A DNA stretch of 64,000 bases from Cryptomeria japonica (GCF_030272615.1 NC_081408.1:406360889-406424888); one strand, 5' to 3'. Positions 1-12,409 are shown, numbered from the stretch's first letter. Made by a program: numbers and translations. Notes: generated from the letters alone by a model not told the origin.

Positions 1-2030
1 GGAGACACATGTGACAATAAAGGGGTCTGACTCAGAAGTAGAGACAAGAGCATACACCATAGAAGAAGAAAGGGATACTTGGGGTAGGGATTCTTGTGAT
101 TTATCTATTTGTGGTAGTCTTTCTTCTTCATATTCATCATGCTCTTTATTGCCATCCTGATCACCTTCAAGATGATCAACATCAATAGGCTCTGAATCAG
201 GATGCTCATCTTCCAATTGTTCATCTTGTACTTCAGAGTCCTATGTATCTTGAACATTAGAGGCTAATGGTTCTCCTTGAGCCTTTACTTTGTGAGCCCT
301 AACTATGAATTTTAACTTAGGAGATTTAATGGGAGTGGAGGAATCCCTTTTATTCTTCATTTTGATCTTAGATCTCCTACCAACAAGTCCAACTATATCA
401 TCATTAGAGATAGAGGAGAAGGGCTTCAATACTTTGAATTTTTTCTCTGACAGAGGTTGAATCCTTTTGTGACCATTGAATGAGGGGAAAAGGGGTGGAT
501 GGGACCTTCTTTTCAACATATGTAAGTTCCAAGGCATTACCATCTTCTTCTAGGTTATTTGGGGTATCAACAAGATGAAACTCCCTAATTTGATCAACTA
601 TCAACCGACAATAATCTAGCTTCCTAATATCATGTTATGTTCTACAATCAACCCATACATCTTCAATATGATGAACATGAACATAGGCCTTTTTCAATTT
701 GTTTCTTATTCCCCTATAGTTGAAGTCCCTTCTTTCCTTGAAGAACCTCATGACCACTCTTCTCATCTGTTCCTCCATTGCCCTAGATTTGAAGACTTAA
801 GTGATGGAATATCTGCCAATGGTCAAAGTAATCTTCAAACCTACCTTGTGAGAACTTGATTGTGCCTCATGATCTGCCACCATCTGATGAGCTAATTCTA
901 TTAGAATAATTTTATCTAATGGGTACCTCGAGAGAATAAAGGGTTCACCATTGAAACACCCTACTATGAGATATGTGAAAGTGGGTGATTGCAAGAACAT
1001 GCATCCATATTCATTTACAACCTCCCAAGAATGATCTGATACTCTTCTATTGTACAAATCCTTGTTCATCATGCACATGTGATATCCAAATAAGACATCA
1101 TTCACTCTTCTGAAGTGATTGAAACCATTCTTCAACACCAATTGGGAGTAGTATTCATAGACAACAACTTGCCTTCAGTCTCCTGTTGTAGAGAGTCCTA
1201 GAAAATGCCTCATTGAAGTTGTAGTGTACACTAAGTAGGAAGTCATGTAAAACCTCAGAGTAGTGGGTATTTTAGTAAGTTGTTCACATATTGCATCACT
1301 AATTTGCTTACCCCAAAATATCCTCTCATTGTTTTGTCTGATGACGTGGATGTATTGATACATCCATTCATAATAGGTGTTAGAGGTAGGAAACCCGTTT
1401 AACCTATTCAAGAGAGTTACACAGTTATTCATCTCTTCAATGAGATCACTTTTGGGAAAAGTCTTCGGCCATCTGGCAATTTTAGGCCTTGAGGTCTTCA
1501 ACCAGTTATCATTGATTTTCCTCCTACACTTGTCAAAATTCTTGTCATAGTAGGCTTGGGATGATTGCATGGTAATGCCTGAGTACTTTTCAATATTAGG
1601 ACACTTGAAGATAATATCGATTGAAATATTCATCTAGTCTGATCAACTTCTTACCAGTGGTGTCCTTTACACTTTTGCTAGCAGGATCAAAGTGACTTGC
1701 AACTGCCATAACAAATTCAGGATCTTGAGCAGACATGGGAAAATCCAGAACTAAATGGATACCACTATTGATGATGGACTCCATTTTGTAGTATGAAGGA
1801 GGCTACTCAACTCTCTTGAGAAACTTAGCTAGGTTAGCATGACCTATCTTCATGTCCCTTATCTAGTCTATATTTTTTCAAACTGACAAAGGCAAGAGGA
1901 CTAGATGCGTGTCTTGCTTCTTGAGTTTCATGGCCTTCTTGCTTGGAAAAGCCTCTCTCATTTGTACAATAACAACACTGTAACATGGGGAAAACCATCA
2001 GTATTGGAGAAGTGCAATCAACCAACCATT
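1..2030 (-). pseudogene. Family U ORF, copy A (broken, runs off window start)
   Basis: Several minus-strand reading-frame pieces (about 2025-1596, 1633-1175, 1141-797, 604-241) line up in order with the larger copies at 23.1-26.2 kb and 44.9-48.1 kb. Shared signatures are a WM-centred motif (YEWMYQY here, ETWMFFY and ETWMFYY in the other copies), FYMTSYLVY (FYMxSYxVY in all three), and RYPLDKIILIEL (RYPTDKMVLLEL and RYQTDKMVLLEL elsewhere). The piece below 600 is rich in Asp, Glu and Ser and probably matches the hydrophilic middle of the other copies; the C-terminus lies outside the window. Frameshifts and stops separate the pieces, so this copy is not translatable as one protein. I recognise no known domain. 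The homology to copies B and C is clear by eye; the function is unknown. Confidence 0.7.
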
Positions 2031-2324
2031 TTGTTCATTTTGAATTGAACAAGCTCCTGAATGAGATGCATTTGATGTCACTAGGGTTTCAAAAATCCTG
2101 CTTGTATAATGGTAATTCAAAAGTAAATCGGGCCTATGAACCCTATTTACGTGTGTGCAATTGATGTAATTTGGGTCCATAGGCCCGAATTACGTTTTTG
2201 GGTAAAGTGTGGTTCACAAGTGAAATTCAGATTCATAGGTTTGAACTACTCCTGTTAAGCACATATCAAAATCAAGTGCAGGTGGGACTTATAAATCACA
2301 ACTACACATAAAAAAGAAAGAAAC

Positions 2325-3375
2325 AAATTGTAAGGCGAGTTTATAAACCCACCATACACCTAAAAGGAGAATATTTCAAAAATGGTGTAAGGTGGGTTTA
2401 CAAACCTGCCTTGCACCTAAGGATACACTTACAAAAGATGTAAGGTGCAGGTCAGGTTTGTAGACTTTCCATTCACCACTCAAAATGAAGCAATGTGCAA
2501 GTTGCATGTCAGGTTTGTACACCTTCCATACACCACTTTGACAAAGCAGAGAGAAGGGTGTAGGTCGGGGCTGTAGGTCCACCATGCGCCAAGTGATAAC
2601 CTTTGGTACATGGCAGGTCTATGACCTCTCCATGCACTTTGCAAGGAAAAATAAAGGAGCAAGACATGGATTTTGGATTTACAAACCCAAACTCCACCAA
2701 AGACAGGTGTAGTTTGGTTTTGTAAACCTGAACTCCACCATGGGAAACACTGCAACAAAAAGAATAAAACTATGGTTATAATGAGTGCTGCAGGGTTCCA
2801 TTGATCCAAGCAACACCACAAAATGTGGTGTTGTTTGGGCTAATGAACCTGAACAACTCACATCTTAGGTTTCTAAATGCGAATATATTTGTTCAAACCA
2901 AACAAATTCGAAACCGAATACAATCAAAACAAGGGTTTTAAAAACCCAAACAATGGTAAATCAAAATTAAAGATCACAAAGACATAGAGAGAAAATAATC
3001 ATACTCAAGGGAAAACCCTACAAAATCAAAAGTAGATCTCTCTCTCTCTCCCATGAACTCAGCTTATGAATGAAAAATTAAAGCCAATAACCCAGAGAAA
3101 AATGGATTTAAAAAAAAGAGAAAGGCTCCCAATCCAATTATAAAAGGGAACAATTAATAACTCAAAGTGTCATAAATAGATTCAAATCGGGTTTGTGATC
3201 CACATTTGCACTTGTCAAGGTGCATTTTGGGTTTACAAACCGCACCTTGGTGCAAAAGGCACTTAGGTAGGTGCAAATTAGGCCTATAAACTCGAATTTG
3301 CACCTTGAGTTCAAAATTGGTGTAAATCGGGTTTATAGGTTCGATTTGCACCTTGAACTCAAAGTGGACATAAAA
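2325..3375. repeat. Degenerate tandem-repeat leader upstream of copy A
   Basis: Units of roughly 50-60 bp recur between 2325 and 2770 and again around 3175-3375. Their core resembles CAGGTTTGTA followed by TTCCAT and CACC (for example near 2450, 2505, 2565 and 2610). The array lies on the 5' side of copy A, in the same relative place as the arrays next to copies B and C, although the unit sequence differs. Between 2770 and 3175 the sequence is low-complexity and AT-rich, with a short CT run near 3039. Unit boundaries are approximate. Confidence 0.6.
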
Positions 3376-3379
3376 AAGG

Positions 3380-5215
3380 GAAAACCCAAGGAATGACCAC
3401 ACTCGAGGTGACAAAGCCACCTTGAAAAACATGCATAGAACTAGAAAACCACGAATAAGCCAAAAATTTGTGGGGTTACCCCAATTTTAACTTTCAATGA
3501 GATTGAGGATAACAACATGATAATAGAAAAGATTCATCTCTTATAATTATTTGTAATGAAGATTTTTTTTCATAATTAAAGATATTATACAATGGATTAA
3601 AAATATATCAACAAGAAGGTTTAAAATAGAAAGCAACAATTCTAGCACCTTGAATGAATGAAATTTTCAATGTGTCCGTGTTACATAAAATATAAATGAA
3701 TATTTTATTGAAAGTTCACTTAACACCTGCAAATTTTAGTGCAAGGACAGATGCAGTTTGTTAGCATTAAACATCCAACAAATTGAAGTGTTAGGTTGTT
3801 TAAGGATTTCCACTAAAAATTCCTTCATTTAGCAAATAAATTCATCTAATTATGATTCCATGAGGAAACATTCAAGAACAACAACACCACAACTTAACCA
3901 TCATGACATAATAATGCTTGCTTTAAGTTAATTTATGGTTTGATGTTAAAGAAGTTATTTAGTTTATGGAGGTTAATTTATTAAAATTAATTACTAAATT
4001 TATTAAAGTTATGAATGTTAATTTATTAAAGTTAATTGTCAAAGCTATTTATTTTATTGCAATTATTTTGATAAAATTAATTAATGTATTAAATTTAATT
4101 ATACCGAGAGGCATAAACTACTGTGGCGACATGGAGTGGACCAAAGTGTGAGTGTATTAACAAAAATAAATTAAAATATATTAAATTGCTAACATATATT
4201 CAATTAATGGTGAAAGGATATAATAAAGAATTTATAGACAACAAAACAAAACAAATGATAATTAAAAGACACATGAATGAGTGCTAATCAATGGAGAGTG
4301 GAAAAAAAAAATTATAACTTTAGGAAGAAATCAAGACAAGAAAAAGTACAAGTCATGTAATGAAATGATTTTTTTACTAAATTCTACCAAATAGTTTTTT
4401 AAAAATATTTTTACCCTTAAAAAGGAATAAATCTAAAATATAATTATGAATAAAATTTTAATACTTGCTGTTGCAAACTTGTCATTGATGTCAAAAAGTT
4501 GTAGACCAAACAAAAGTATTCATACACAGTGTCAACTTTTAGATACAATCACAAAGTTATTGGATTGAAATATGTTTTACTAGTCATGCTTTTCTTTAGC
4601 TCATGTCGGACATACAAAATGAGTGCCATCAATTGATATTTTGAGAAACAACCTTCTTCATATTGCTGATAAGAATGATCATTACAGTTTCATTTGGGTT
4701 GAAGGACTTTATCTTTCAACCGGTCTGTGTACACTTATACAACACTGGATAAAAATGCTATTTTAAAATAATGTAAAGGATGATGAAAATATGAGAATAT
4801 GGCACATCAATATATTTTGTTGTTGTGAAGTGCATAGACTAATGAATTGTTTGATGAAGAGAATGTGAGAATAAAATTATATTGAGAAGTGTTTCTAAAG
4901 TATCGGACAACAAGAGAGATGTCAATATTTATTTTGAGAGGTTTTTGTAATGTAATAAATATTTTTTCAATGTGAGAAGTCTGAATAGAGTCAATCATCA
5001 TGAGCCTAGAAAGTAATATAGCAACAATGCATCATTGAATGTATTGATTTTAGGTATTGCGAAGAGTAATATTTATGATCTAAAGGAAATATAAGTCAGT
5101 AACAATTTATATTTGTAACATCCTTATGGTTGTTCCTCAAGGATACTAAGTTGGTGTTCAGTCTGAGAAGTTGGTACTCTTGTTGGACTTGGTGCTCTCA
5201 AGCAATGGATTTGGT
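3380..5215. other. AT-rich spacer, no gene seen
   Basis: I see no coding signal here. Around 3965-4090 short AT-rich words (GTTAATTTATTAAA-like) recur several times, enough to make a small spurious ORF. The stretch 4440-5215 may contain old debris of the neighbouring copia element, but I could not align it confidently. Confidence 0.5.
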
Positions 5216-5329
5216 GATTCCTTAGGGTTGGTGACCTTAAAATGTTGTACAATTTTTTTAATCATGGGTTAGATTATTACAGTGAAGATCATGAAATATC
5301 TGTGGCCTTGAATACTTTTAGTCATGTTG

Positions 5330-5933
5330 GTCCACAGAGGTCTATATGAACCAAATCTAACAGATGTTTCGTTGAAAAAGATTTGCTCTTGAAATTTGAG
5401 GATGCCATCTTTCCCAACTAACATTCCTTACATAGAGCATTAACCGGTTTGTCCAACTGAGGAAAACCTCTCACTATCTTTGATTTACTCACTTTAACAA
5501 TGTTATCAAAATTTATATGACAAAATCTCTTATACCAAAGCCAACTATCGTCTATTTTAGCAATTAAACAGTTGCTGACTTTAGGATTCAAGTGAAACAA
5601 GTTACCTTTAGTCTTCTTGCTAGTTGCAATCAGTTCACCTTTTCTCTCATAGATTTTGCACATACCATTCTTAAACTCCAATGGATATCCTTTGTCATTG
5701 AGTTGTGCAACACTCAACAGATTGTGCTTTAGACCTTCAACCCAATAGACATCATCTGCACTGCTCTTTCCATTAAGAGAAATAGTTCCCTTACCTTTAA
5801 CCATGGAGGGTGAGTCATTACCAAATCTTACAACTCCACCATCAAATTCCTTCAAAGAAAGATATTTGCTCTGATCACCGGTCATGTGATGTGAACAACC
5901 ACTATCAATGATCCAATCATCAGAATTATCCAT
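5330..5933 (-). pseudogene. pol: copia protease and start of integrase (truncated)
   Basis: The frame opens with WIIDSGCSHHMTG, the copia aspartic protease active site (DSG), and runs through VYWVEGLKHNLLSVAQL, the typical protease C-terminal half. The GAG-pre-integrase zinc motif follows (RFCHINFDNI, then CKEC). After a stop or shift near 5418 the words DLVHIDLCGPT (about 5375-5330) mark the start of the integrase core. Nothing beyond it is found, so reverse transcriptase is lost. In an intact element this polyprotein would cut itself and integrate the cDNA. Confidence 0.88.
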
Positions 5934-5940
5934 TCGTGAA

Positions 5941-6961
5941 ACTAAAGCCTTCTAATTAGACGTTTCCTCTTTAATGGCTACAAACACAATGTCTTCATTA
6001 GCATCACCATCAGATTCCTCATCAATGATACCACTATCAACTGCAATAAGACAATCTCTTTTTCCTTTTCCCTTGTACTTCTTGAATTTCTCTCGCTTGT
6101 GCTCATTATCACCATTAGGACAACTAGCAGCTATGTGTCTAATCTTGTTGCATGCAAAACATTTCAAAGGTAATTTACCTCTATATTTGCTGGTACCTCT
6201 AGCCAACTGCTTGGCCAACAATGTTTCAAGCTCAACCAAACTGTCTTCATCATCAACTTCTCTGCTGGATCTAGATTCACAACTGTGACTGACATCTCTA
6301 CTTTTTCTCGTAGATGGGTTAGAAACAAAATCTCTAAATATTGATTCAAATTTCTGAATACTACCATCATAACCATTTAATTCAAAAGCAGTAAGCTTAC
6401 CAATGATGGAGTCAAGGGTTACCTTGGTTTTGTCAATAGATTTCAACTCTAGAATGGCTGCAACTCGGATAGCGTAGACCGGTAGCAGGGTTCTCAATAT
6501 CTTACTAACCACTGTGGTAACATCCATTTTACCACCAACACTCTTGATCTCACCAACTATCTCTTTTATCCTTTGACCATACTATTGGATATTCTCACCT
6601 TCAGCCATCTGCATGTCATCAAACTTTCCTCTTAGACTCTCTTCCTTGGAAATATTTACATGTTCATCACCACTATAAATATCTTCAAGTTTCTTCCATA
6701 CCTCATATGCAGTCTCCAGACCATGGACATCTACATACTCTGCATTAGACAAAGAACTGATAATAGCCTCCAGTGCTTGATTGTTTTCTTGTTGCTCTTT
6801 TTTTTTTTCTGATAATCAGTCATAATCCCACTAGGTGCAACATATTGAGTATTAACATGTTCCCAGTATTAATTTCCAAGACTCTTGATATAAATTTTCA
6901 TTCTATCACTCCATATCCTATAGTTCTCTCTATTAAAATTTGGACCTTCCTTCTTCATCAT
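5941..6961 (-). pseudogene. gag: copia gag (decayed)
   Basis: A likely start ATG lies at 6961-6959, followed by FNRENYRIWSDRMKIYI, the usual N-terminal gag motif of plant copia elements. A stop follows soon after (GN*YW) and a poly-A tract near 6800 shifts the frame. The better preserved C-terminal half (6527-5952) carries ILRTLLPVYAIRVAAI and the zinc knuckle CFACNKIRHIAASC, a CX2CX4HX4C match that binds RNA in active elements. It is followed by a Lys-rich and then an acidic tail. Gag would form the cytoplasmic particle that packages the RNA. The gene is not functional as it stands. Confidence 0.88.
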
Positions 6962-7017
6962 GTTCTACAAGATCTTTACCTCAAGCTATTAGGCTTGGAC
7001 CTTAGAGGACCTGAGAA

Positions 7018-7029
7018 GCTCTGATACCA
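7018..7029 (-). promoter_or_regulatory. Primer binding site, initiator tRNA-Met type
   Basis: The minus strand reads TGGTATCAGAGC, the standard plant copia primer binding site complementary to the 3' end of initiator tRNA-Met. It sits two bases inside the LTR end (CCATCA), exactly where reverse transcription is primed. Confidence 0.9.
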
Positions 7030-7031
7030 AT

Positions 7032-8376
7032 TGATGGTATGATGAAAGAACAAGGATCTGGTCAACTACTGAGAGGGGGGGGGTGAATCAGTAGATAGAA
7101 AAACTGATAAACTTCACCAATCTCAAAATCAATCTCTCAAAGTAAACTTAGAACTATCAATGCAATATCACTGTCAAGCTAAACCGATTGATTGTTACAA
7201 CAGATTAATAGTAAGCAACTTGTAACTCACAAACATCCAAATACTTTTACTGACATAAGTCAAACTTCATTTCATATTGTTCTCGGTTATCATGAATTAT
7301 CAAAGTGGATTAAGTAGTTAAGAAAATCAACCATAGAAAACATTCACCACTTGACACAATATTTTGACGTGGAAACCCAAATGGGAAAAACCACGGTGAG
7401 ATGAGACTCACAAGATAACTATCTTAACTCTTTTGAAGTTCGCCCTGATAGGAGCCAAGCCTGTTAAAGCTTTTACAAAAAGTCCTGTTAAGAACAAATC
7501 CTGTTAGGGACCACCTGGTTAAGGGATTGACTATAATGCCTTGTTAGAAGCCATACCCTATGAGGAGTAACCTTTGTAAAGGATTTAGAATCCAAGCTAA
7601 TGGATCACCTTGTTAGAGGATTTGAATAACACCAAGCTTGTTAGAGCTGACCCGATTAGGGGATTTCAATCTGCTATAATTGTTAGAAAACAATAGGAGT
7701 TTGTTGATCTGTTTGAATAGAACTACACTTGCTTGTTCAGATCCTTTTCATGCTCTTATCTGCCTTTACTCAAACTGCAAATACATCATCCAGTTCGGCA
7801 ACCACACACTCACCTAAAACTTTGCCAACTCTAAAACTAAACAACTCATCGACCTTATAAACAAATCAACTAGGTCGGTAACACAACAAAAACCCAATTC
7901 ACATAGAGATTACAAACAAGTCGGTTCAAGTATGACTGTTGGATTACATAACAATCTCTACACATCATTCAGGAAATCCTTGACCACTCCTTGATCACTG
8001 CTTCATTGAGCTTAGTAACTCATCACGCGCTTTGCATTACATGTAGTATACTTGCTCATTCCCAAGACAAAAACCGTTACCTCAACGCGCCAAATACACT
8101 TTGAAACTCTCTTCATACAATATGTATATGTGTCATAATCATTACCGCTCACCATCAGATCGTAAACCAATATAACCAATTCACCAAACTTAATCGGTTA
8201 GGGTTTATCAAAACAATATGTAGGGTTTACCAGTTCAACTCTCCAATACTTAAAAATACTGTTTCACTCCACAAACTTACCTACCGGTTACAGTTTCCTT
8301 TCACTAGCTCTTCCTACCGGTTACAAAACAACATTACAACAACATCATTACCGGTTAATTGACATCAATGACAACA
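7032..8376 (-). repeat. copia 5' LTR
   Basis: Read on minus, the block starts TGTTGTCATTGATGTC at 8376 and ends CCATCA at 7032, giving TG...CA ends. It contains many ACCGGTT/AACCGGT words, which may be promoter elements, and a G-run at 7073-7082 within an inverted repeat (CTACTGAGAG...GAATCAGTAG). The inner boundary is fixed by the primer binding site. The outer boundary is inferred from the TG motif alone, since the partner LTR is missing. Confidence 0.7.
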
Positions 8377-9511
8377 TAACATTTCATTAATGCAATCTTC
8401 ATGCAAATGCCAATAGGGAGAGCTATTGACTGTTTGTTATTCATGTAATATTCATGTGTGAAAAAAGGGCATTGCGTGTTAATCATTTGCAACTTAATGA
8501 CAGATTAAAATTAATTAAGGCCAAGAATGAGCTACTTGTCTTGTGTAAACAACATTAAGACTGTGTGAAATACGAACTATTCCACTATTGTACTTAAGAC
8601 TGGTAAATTTATATAGAACATTGGTTCATAAAAAGTAGTACGGTGATTTCTACCTGTTCTTGAAGCTTGGATTCATCCTTGTAATCCTAAGAGAGTGGGT
8701 CGCTAGCTCAAGGGCACAAGAATGAACTCTGTATTAAATTAATCTAGGGTTCTGTCAAGGAAAGGTTACATTATAAGAGTATTAGACATCTTGAGTTTGT
8801 TGACTAGCATGGGAAGTTTGGGTCTAAACAGATATGACAGTCAATGAGCCTCATAGAGTCTAAATGCAGTAGCATAGAAATAGACATGAGTGCTTGGTTA
8901 CCATTCAAAAATTCAATCCAACCAAACAGGATGATGAACAATTGACTTCATGATTTAGCATGCTTGCAATAAGATAGAAACCCTCTGCCAAGGTGATGTT
9001 ACTATTGTAAGCATCAACCAGTTTGTTAATCTAGATGCACAATCCAGTCAGAGGTCATACTAGTTAGAGGTAGCCTATATATGACCAACTAGGGATCTAT
9101 GTAGGATTATCCACCAGTTTAGATGGCATGAGTTAGACTTCCATTATCTCCCTACGAAGGGTCAGGCCAATCCAGTCAGATATGGAATGGGGGCCTAGTA
9201 AGTTTGTGGTTGGGCGGAAAAGCGTCTTGATGATACTTTCTCTCCTCATTGGTCAATTAAAAAAGTTATGAGAGTTTAAGAATATTGGCACCTAGAGAAA
9301 TGTACTTTCTAAACCCTTTCTCTTCTATTTAAATTGAAATGTTTAAGTTACTTTCATATCTATTGTTCTTGCTTATAGTATGGATCAATGTAATGCAAAT
9401 TCCAGTTAAAATCTAGTTTCATTTCACTTATTTGATGAAAAATAAAAATCGGTGGTTTTTCCTTCTTTTCTACTGATAAGATTTTAAAGTTGTTATTTCA
9501 AATTTGCATAG
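8377..9511. other. Non-coding, includes a diverged direct repeat (8860-9320)
   Basis: No coding signal. The part from about 8860 to 9320 is related to 11690-12110. Shared words include the AGGTCATACTAGTTAGAGG / GTCATGCTAGTTAGAGGG pair, TATGACCAACTAG, GAAGGGT, TGGTTGGGCGGAAAAGC / TGGTTGGACGGTAAAGC and CTTGATGATRCT. The segment just before 9512 ends in TTTGCATAG and could be an intron end. The two repeats bracket the copy D exon and its LTR. Confidence 0.6.
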
Positions 9512-10004
9512 GTTGTTGCATGTTACACAAGAAAAGACTATTCCTTGCCTCAAGTTGTTGAAGCGGATTCCTGCTTCTACATTGATCCAGGAGGGAGTTG
9601 TTCAGGAAGAAAATGTGTATGATTTCCATGGTTGGTATTGTTCTTTGGCCACGAGGAAGTCAGTGTTTGATCATGCAAAGCAAGAGCACATGGAGATAGG
9701 GGGATCAATCCAAGAGATACAATCTAAGATCCTCGCATCTATTGAAGAGTTATTGGGACATGATGTCCATCCTTCTAGCAGTTTGAATTTGGAAGAGTTG
9801 AAGGAGAAAATGGAGTTTATTTACTTCAAACAGTTGAAATCCATAAGGAAGAATCGGCTGAATGATTTGGTTTTTCTCACGATTCACATCAACAACTTGC
9901 AAAAGCATATGCCTAATAGTGAAAGTATTTTCAATGCTTGCTCAGATGCCTTGGATATGATCGATTTGCAGCCAGAAGGCCTACCAAATGTTACAATGGA
10001 GTAA
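9512..10004 (+). pseudogene. Family U ORF, copy D (C-terminal exon only)
   Basis: An open frame of about 160 residues ends at TAA 10002-10004. Its pattern matches the C-terminal end of copy C (45264-44872): an amphipathic segment with EIQSKILASIEELLG, then LKEKMEFIYFKQLKSIRKNRLNDL aligning with LMERVICIFFRPTKAISKEHLDDI, then an IxNxQ motif and LPNVTME aligning with MPTVPME just before the stop. A likely splice acceptor (TTTGCATAG) ends at 9511, so I start the exon at 9512; no ATG is required. The rest of the ORF is not found upstream. The open frame is well preserved compared with copies A and B. Function unknown; predicted mostly helical. Confidence 0.6.
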
Positions 10005-10043
10005 CTCAACTCAGTCTTAGCTAGATTCATTGAGTATGCAACT

Positions 10044-10060
10044 AGGGAGAGGGATGGAAG
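10044..10060 (+). promoter_or_regulatory. Polypurine tract after copy D
   Basis: AGGGAGAGGGATGGAAG, an all-purine run except for one T, lies about 40 bases after the copy D stop and just before the LTR-like block. In LTR elements such a tract primes plus-strand synthesis. Copy C has a comparable tract immediately after its stop. Confidence 0.65.
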
Positions 10061-11053
10061 TCAAAATCTTCTAGAAGATTCCCTACTTGATGGCTAGGCA
10101 TCATCCCATTGGACCCCATTTCTTGATTCCACTTTTTGATGTAAACCCTAATTAGGGCAATGTTGGCATGATCTCAACCCTTGATTCTAAATGAATCTTG
10201 GTTAGTCATTTTAGTTGGAGACTCTATATAAACCCCTTTTCCTCTCATTTGTAAGGGAGAGATTTTTTAGAATTGTAGCCTATATGTTGCTAAATTTAAT
10301 TTAATGATTGAAGATTGGTGATTTTATTGAGATTTTGAAGCATTGTGTGTTCTCATACCTCCAAATTTAGATTAGAGTTTGCCTTAAGTATTTTTAGTTG
10401 AATGAAAGAAATTGTTGAGTGCATTCATATAAAATTCGTTTATCCATACCACTACCTTCTTGCTGATTGTAAGTTTGCCTTGTGTGGTCAACTGGAATAA
10501 AATTTAAACTTAACTTCAATTTATGTTTGCTCATTGATATGCATCCAATTGATGGTGTTAGTGTTGTTAGTATGAATTTAAACATCTATCAATTACCTTA
10601 GATGATTGCACTAAGCTTGTGTAGAGTTGTTCTTTGATGACAATACCTAGCCTACTTGAATTTCATTGAATCATTCACGATTTCTTGCATTCTAGGTTAG
10701 ATGGGATTAGAATATAACTTTTAAACCCTTCCTCTTTTGCATTTTATTTGAAAATCTTTGTTAGAAAAAGATCAATAGCTCGAATTCCAAAATCTTAAGT
10801 CATTTGAAATTATTGGCAAGCCTACTCCATTCATGATAAGATTGAATCTTTAGAATAAATGTTTAAATCTCTTTGTGTTAAAAACAAAATCACATCCGCC
10901 ATTGAGTTACCCACATGTCAAGAACTAATATTAGAAACCTTGGAATCATCTTAGTTGATCAAATATTTAGCATTTGACGTGATTTTGTTTAAGAGGGGGT
11001 AAAATACTTTGATATTTTATTCTGTGTTTGAGGTCTTAAAAAACATATCAACA
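10061..11053 (+). repeat. Family U LTR, copy D
   Basis: Aligns by eye over its length with the blocks at 50214-51395 (read on minus) and 44847-44389 plus 38851-38280 (read on minus). Shared landmarks in order are AAACCCTAATTAGGG (10143-10157), a TATA box CTCTATATAAACC (10223 onward), TAGTTGAATGAAAG, CATACCACT with TTGATTGTAAGT-like words, GTGGTCAACTGGAAT, a purine-rich TTTAAGAGGGGGTAAAATAC, TTTTATTCTGTGTTTG and the terminal ACATATCAACA. The outer end at 11053 is well defined; the inner start is approximate. It follows an ORF and a polypurine tract, so it is a 3' LTR. Confidence 0.72.
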
Positions 11054-12331
11054 GGTCTTTACCCTCTTTGATCAAAGCATAATGTTTTATATGTCATCTT
11101 TATTTGATGCGATTATGGGAAAAATATGTTTATGTCTCTTCCTTTGTATACGATAGTGAAATCTTTTGAATCTTTTTACTTGTTAATGTTTGATTAAGGG
11201 AGCTCGAATGAATATGCAGATCTGTACTTGTAAATGCTGCAATAATTTACCGAGCATAGTTTGTATGTGTGAGTGAAAATCTAATGAATCCGTTTAGCGT
11301 ACCAATTCAAGGTACTGATTTTGAACAATCTGAAAGTAGCTATGCAACAAGTACTTGAGCATGTATATTATGTATCTTTCTATTGAAGCCGTGTCTATTT
11401 GGTCATGAACCGAAGGTCTGTTTCTTTATAGTTTAAAGTAATGCTGTGATTTCAAAATTGTAAGAAGGAAGTAATATCGAGGGTCAATTTGTAATTTCCC
11501 TTGTCCTTGTGAACTAGATGACTTGTTAAATGTTCAGTATCAATTTGGTTCGTTCTGATACCTGCAACAAGATGTATTAATAATGCCAGACCAATGTGTT
11601 GGTAGTTGTTGTTGTCCATTCTTTTATGAATGGTTAATTGAGACTATATTTGGTGAGTAGGACCCTATGTAATGTTGTGATTGAGAATACTCCCTTTCAT
11701 TTTGCCGAGTAGGGGTGGTGAACATTGACTGCACACTATCATGCTTTATGAAACCTTGGCCAAGGTGGCACTGCAGTTAGCATGCGAACGTTAGTTCACA
11801 AGAATCAGATACACCACTAGCTAGAGTGTCATGCTAGTTAGAGGGTACCTACAGTGTATGACCAACTAGTCAATGTAGATTCTAAACACCAGGTTCAGAG
11901 GGCTTAATTTCATTGTTCTATCCTAATACTGCTACCCTTGTGAAGGGTTAGTCCCTTCCAATACGAAGAGGCATAAGGTACATATGTCCGTGGTTGGACG
12001 GTAAAGCTCTTGATGATGCTCTCCCTCTCCCATGTTAAATCTCGATATGAATTTGTTATTAGCTGGAGATCGTTTCTTTGTAATCTCTAAACCCTACTCG
12101 GACAACCATGCCTACCCGTTAACTCATCCATAGAATTGTAGGGCCTGACTTCCGAACAATCGTTAAAATTATTGCATTTTTATGTGACAGTTACTTTTCC
12201 TTTCAGATGATGAAGAAGTTAGTTAGATCATAGTTAAGTTAGTTATGAACTGTTTTTCCTTTCAGCTGAAATTGAATGTAATTGTTGATATCTTCATTAA
12301 AATCATATTTTAATTTTGGTTGTTATTCTAT
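11054..12331. other. Non-coding; second copy of diverged direct repeat (11690-12110)
   Basis: No coding signal. The 11690-12110 part is the partner of 8860-9320. Its position after the copy D LTR mirrors the first copy's position before the D exon, as if the same internal region began again on the far side of the LTR. Confidence 0.55.
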
Positions 12332-12409
12332 TTAAGAAATTTGGTTGTTACAATATTGCATCCTTCTATAGACCACACTCTTTTTATTGGTTGTTGCTCT
12401 AATATAATT

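Larger units (their letters stand above)
5220..8376 (-). mobile_element. Ty1/copia LTR retrotransposon, 3'-truncated
   Basis: Read on the minus strand the order is LTR (8376-7032), a primer binding site, gag, an aspartic protease and the first part of integrase; the similarity then stops near 5220. Integrase core, reverse transcriptase and RNase H are absent, and so is the second LTR. The order protease then integrase directly after gag, with the GAG-pre-integrase motif, is that of copia rather than gypsy elements. Several stops and frameshifts show that it is old and immobile. Confidence 0.9.

Noticed and set aside
2376-2861. Minus ORFs with repeated YKPDLHL-like words
   Set aside because: By-products of the degenerate tandem repeat beside copy A; the frame differs from unit to unit.
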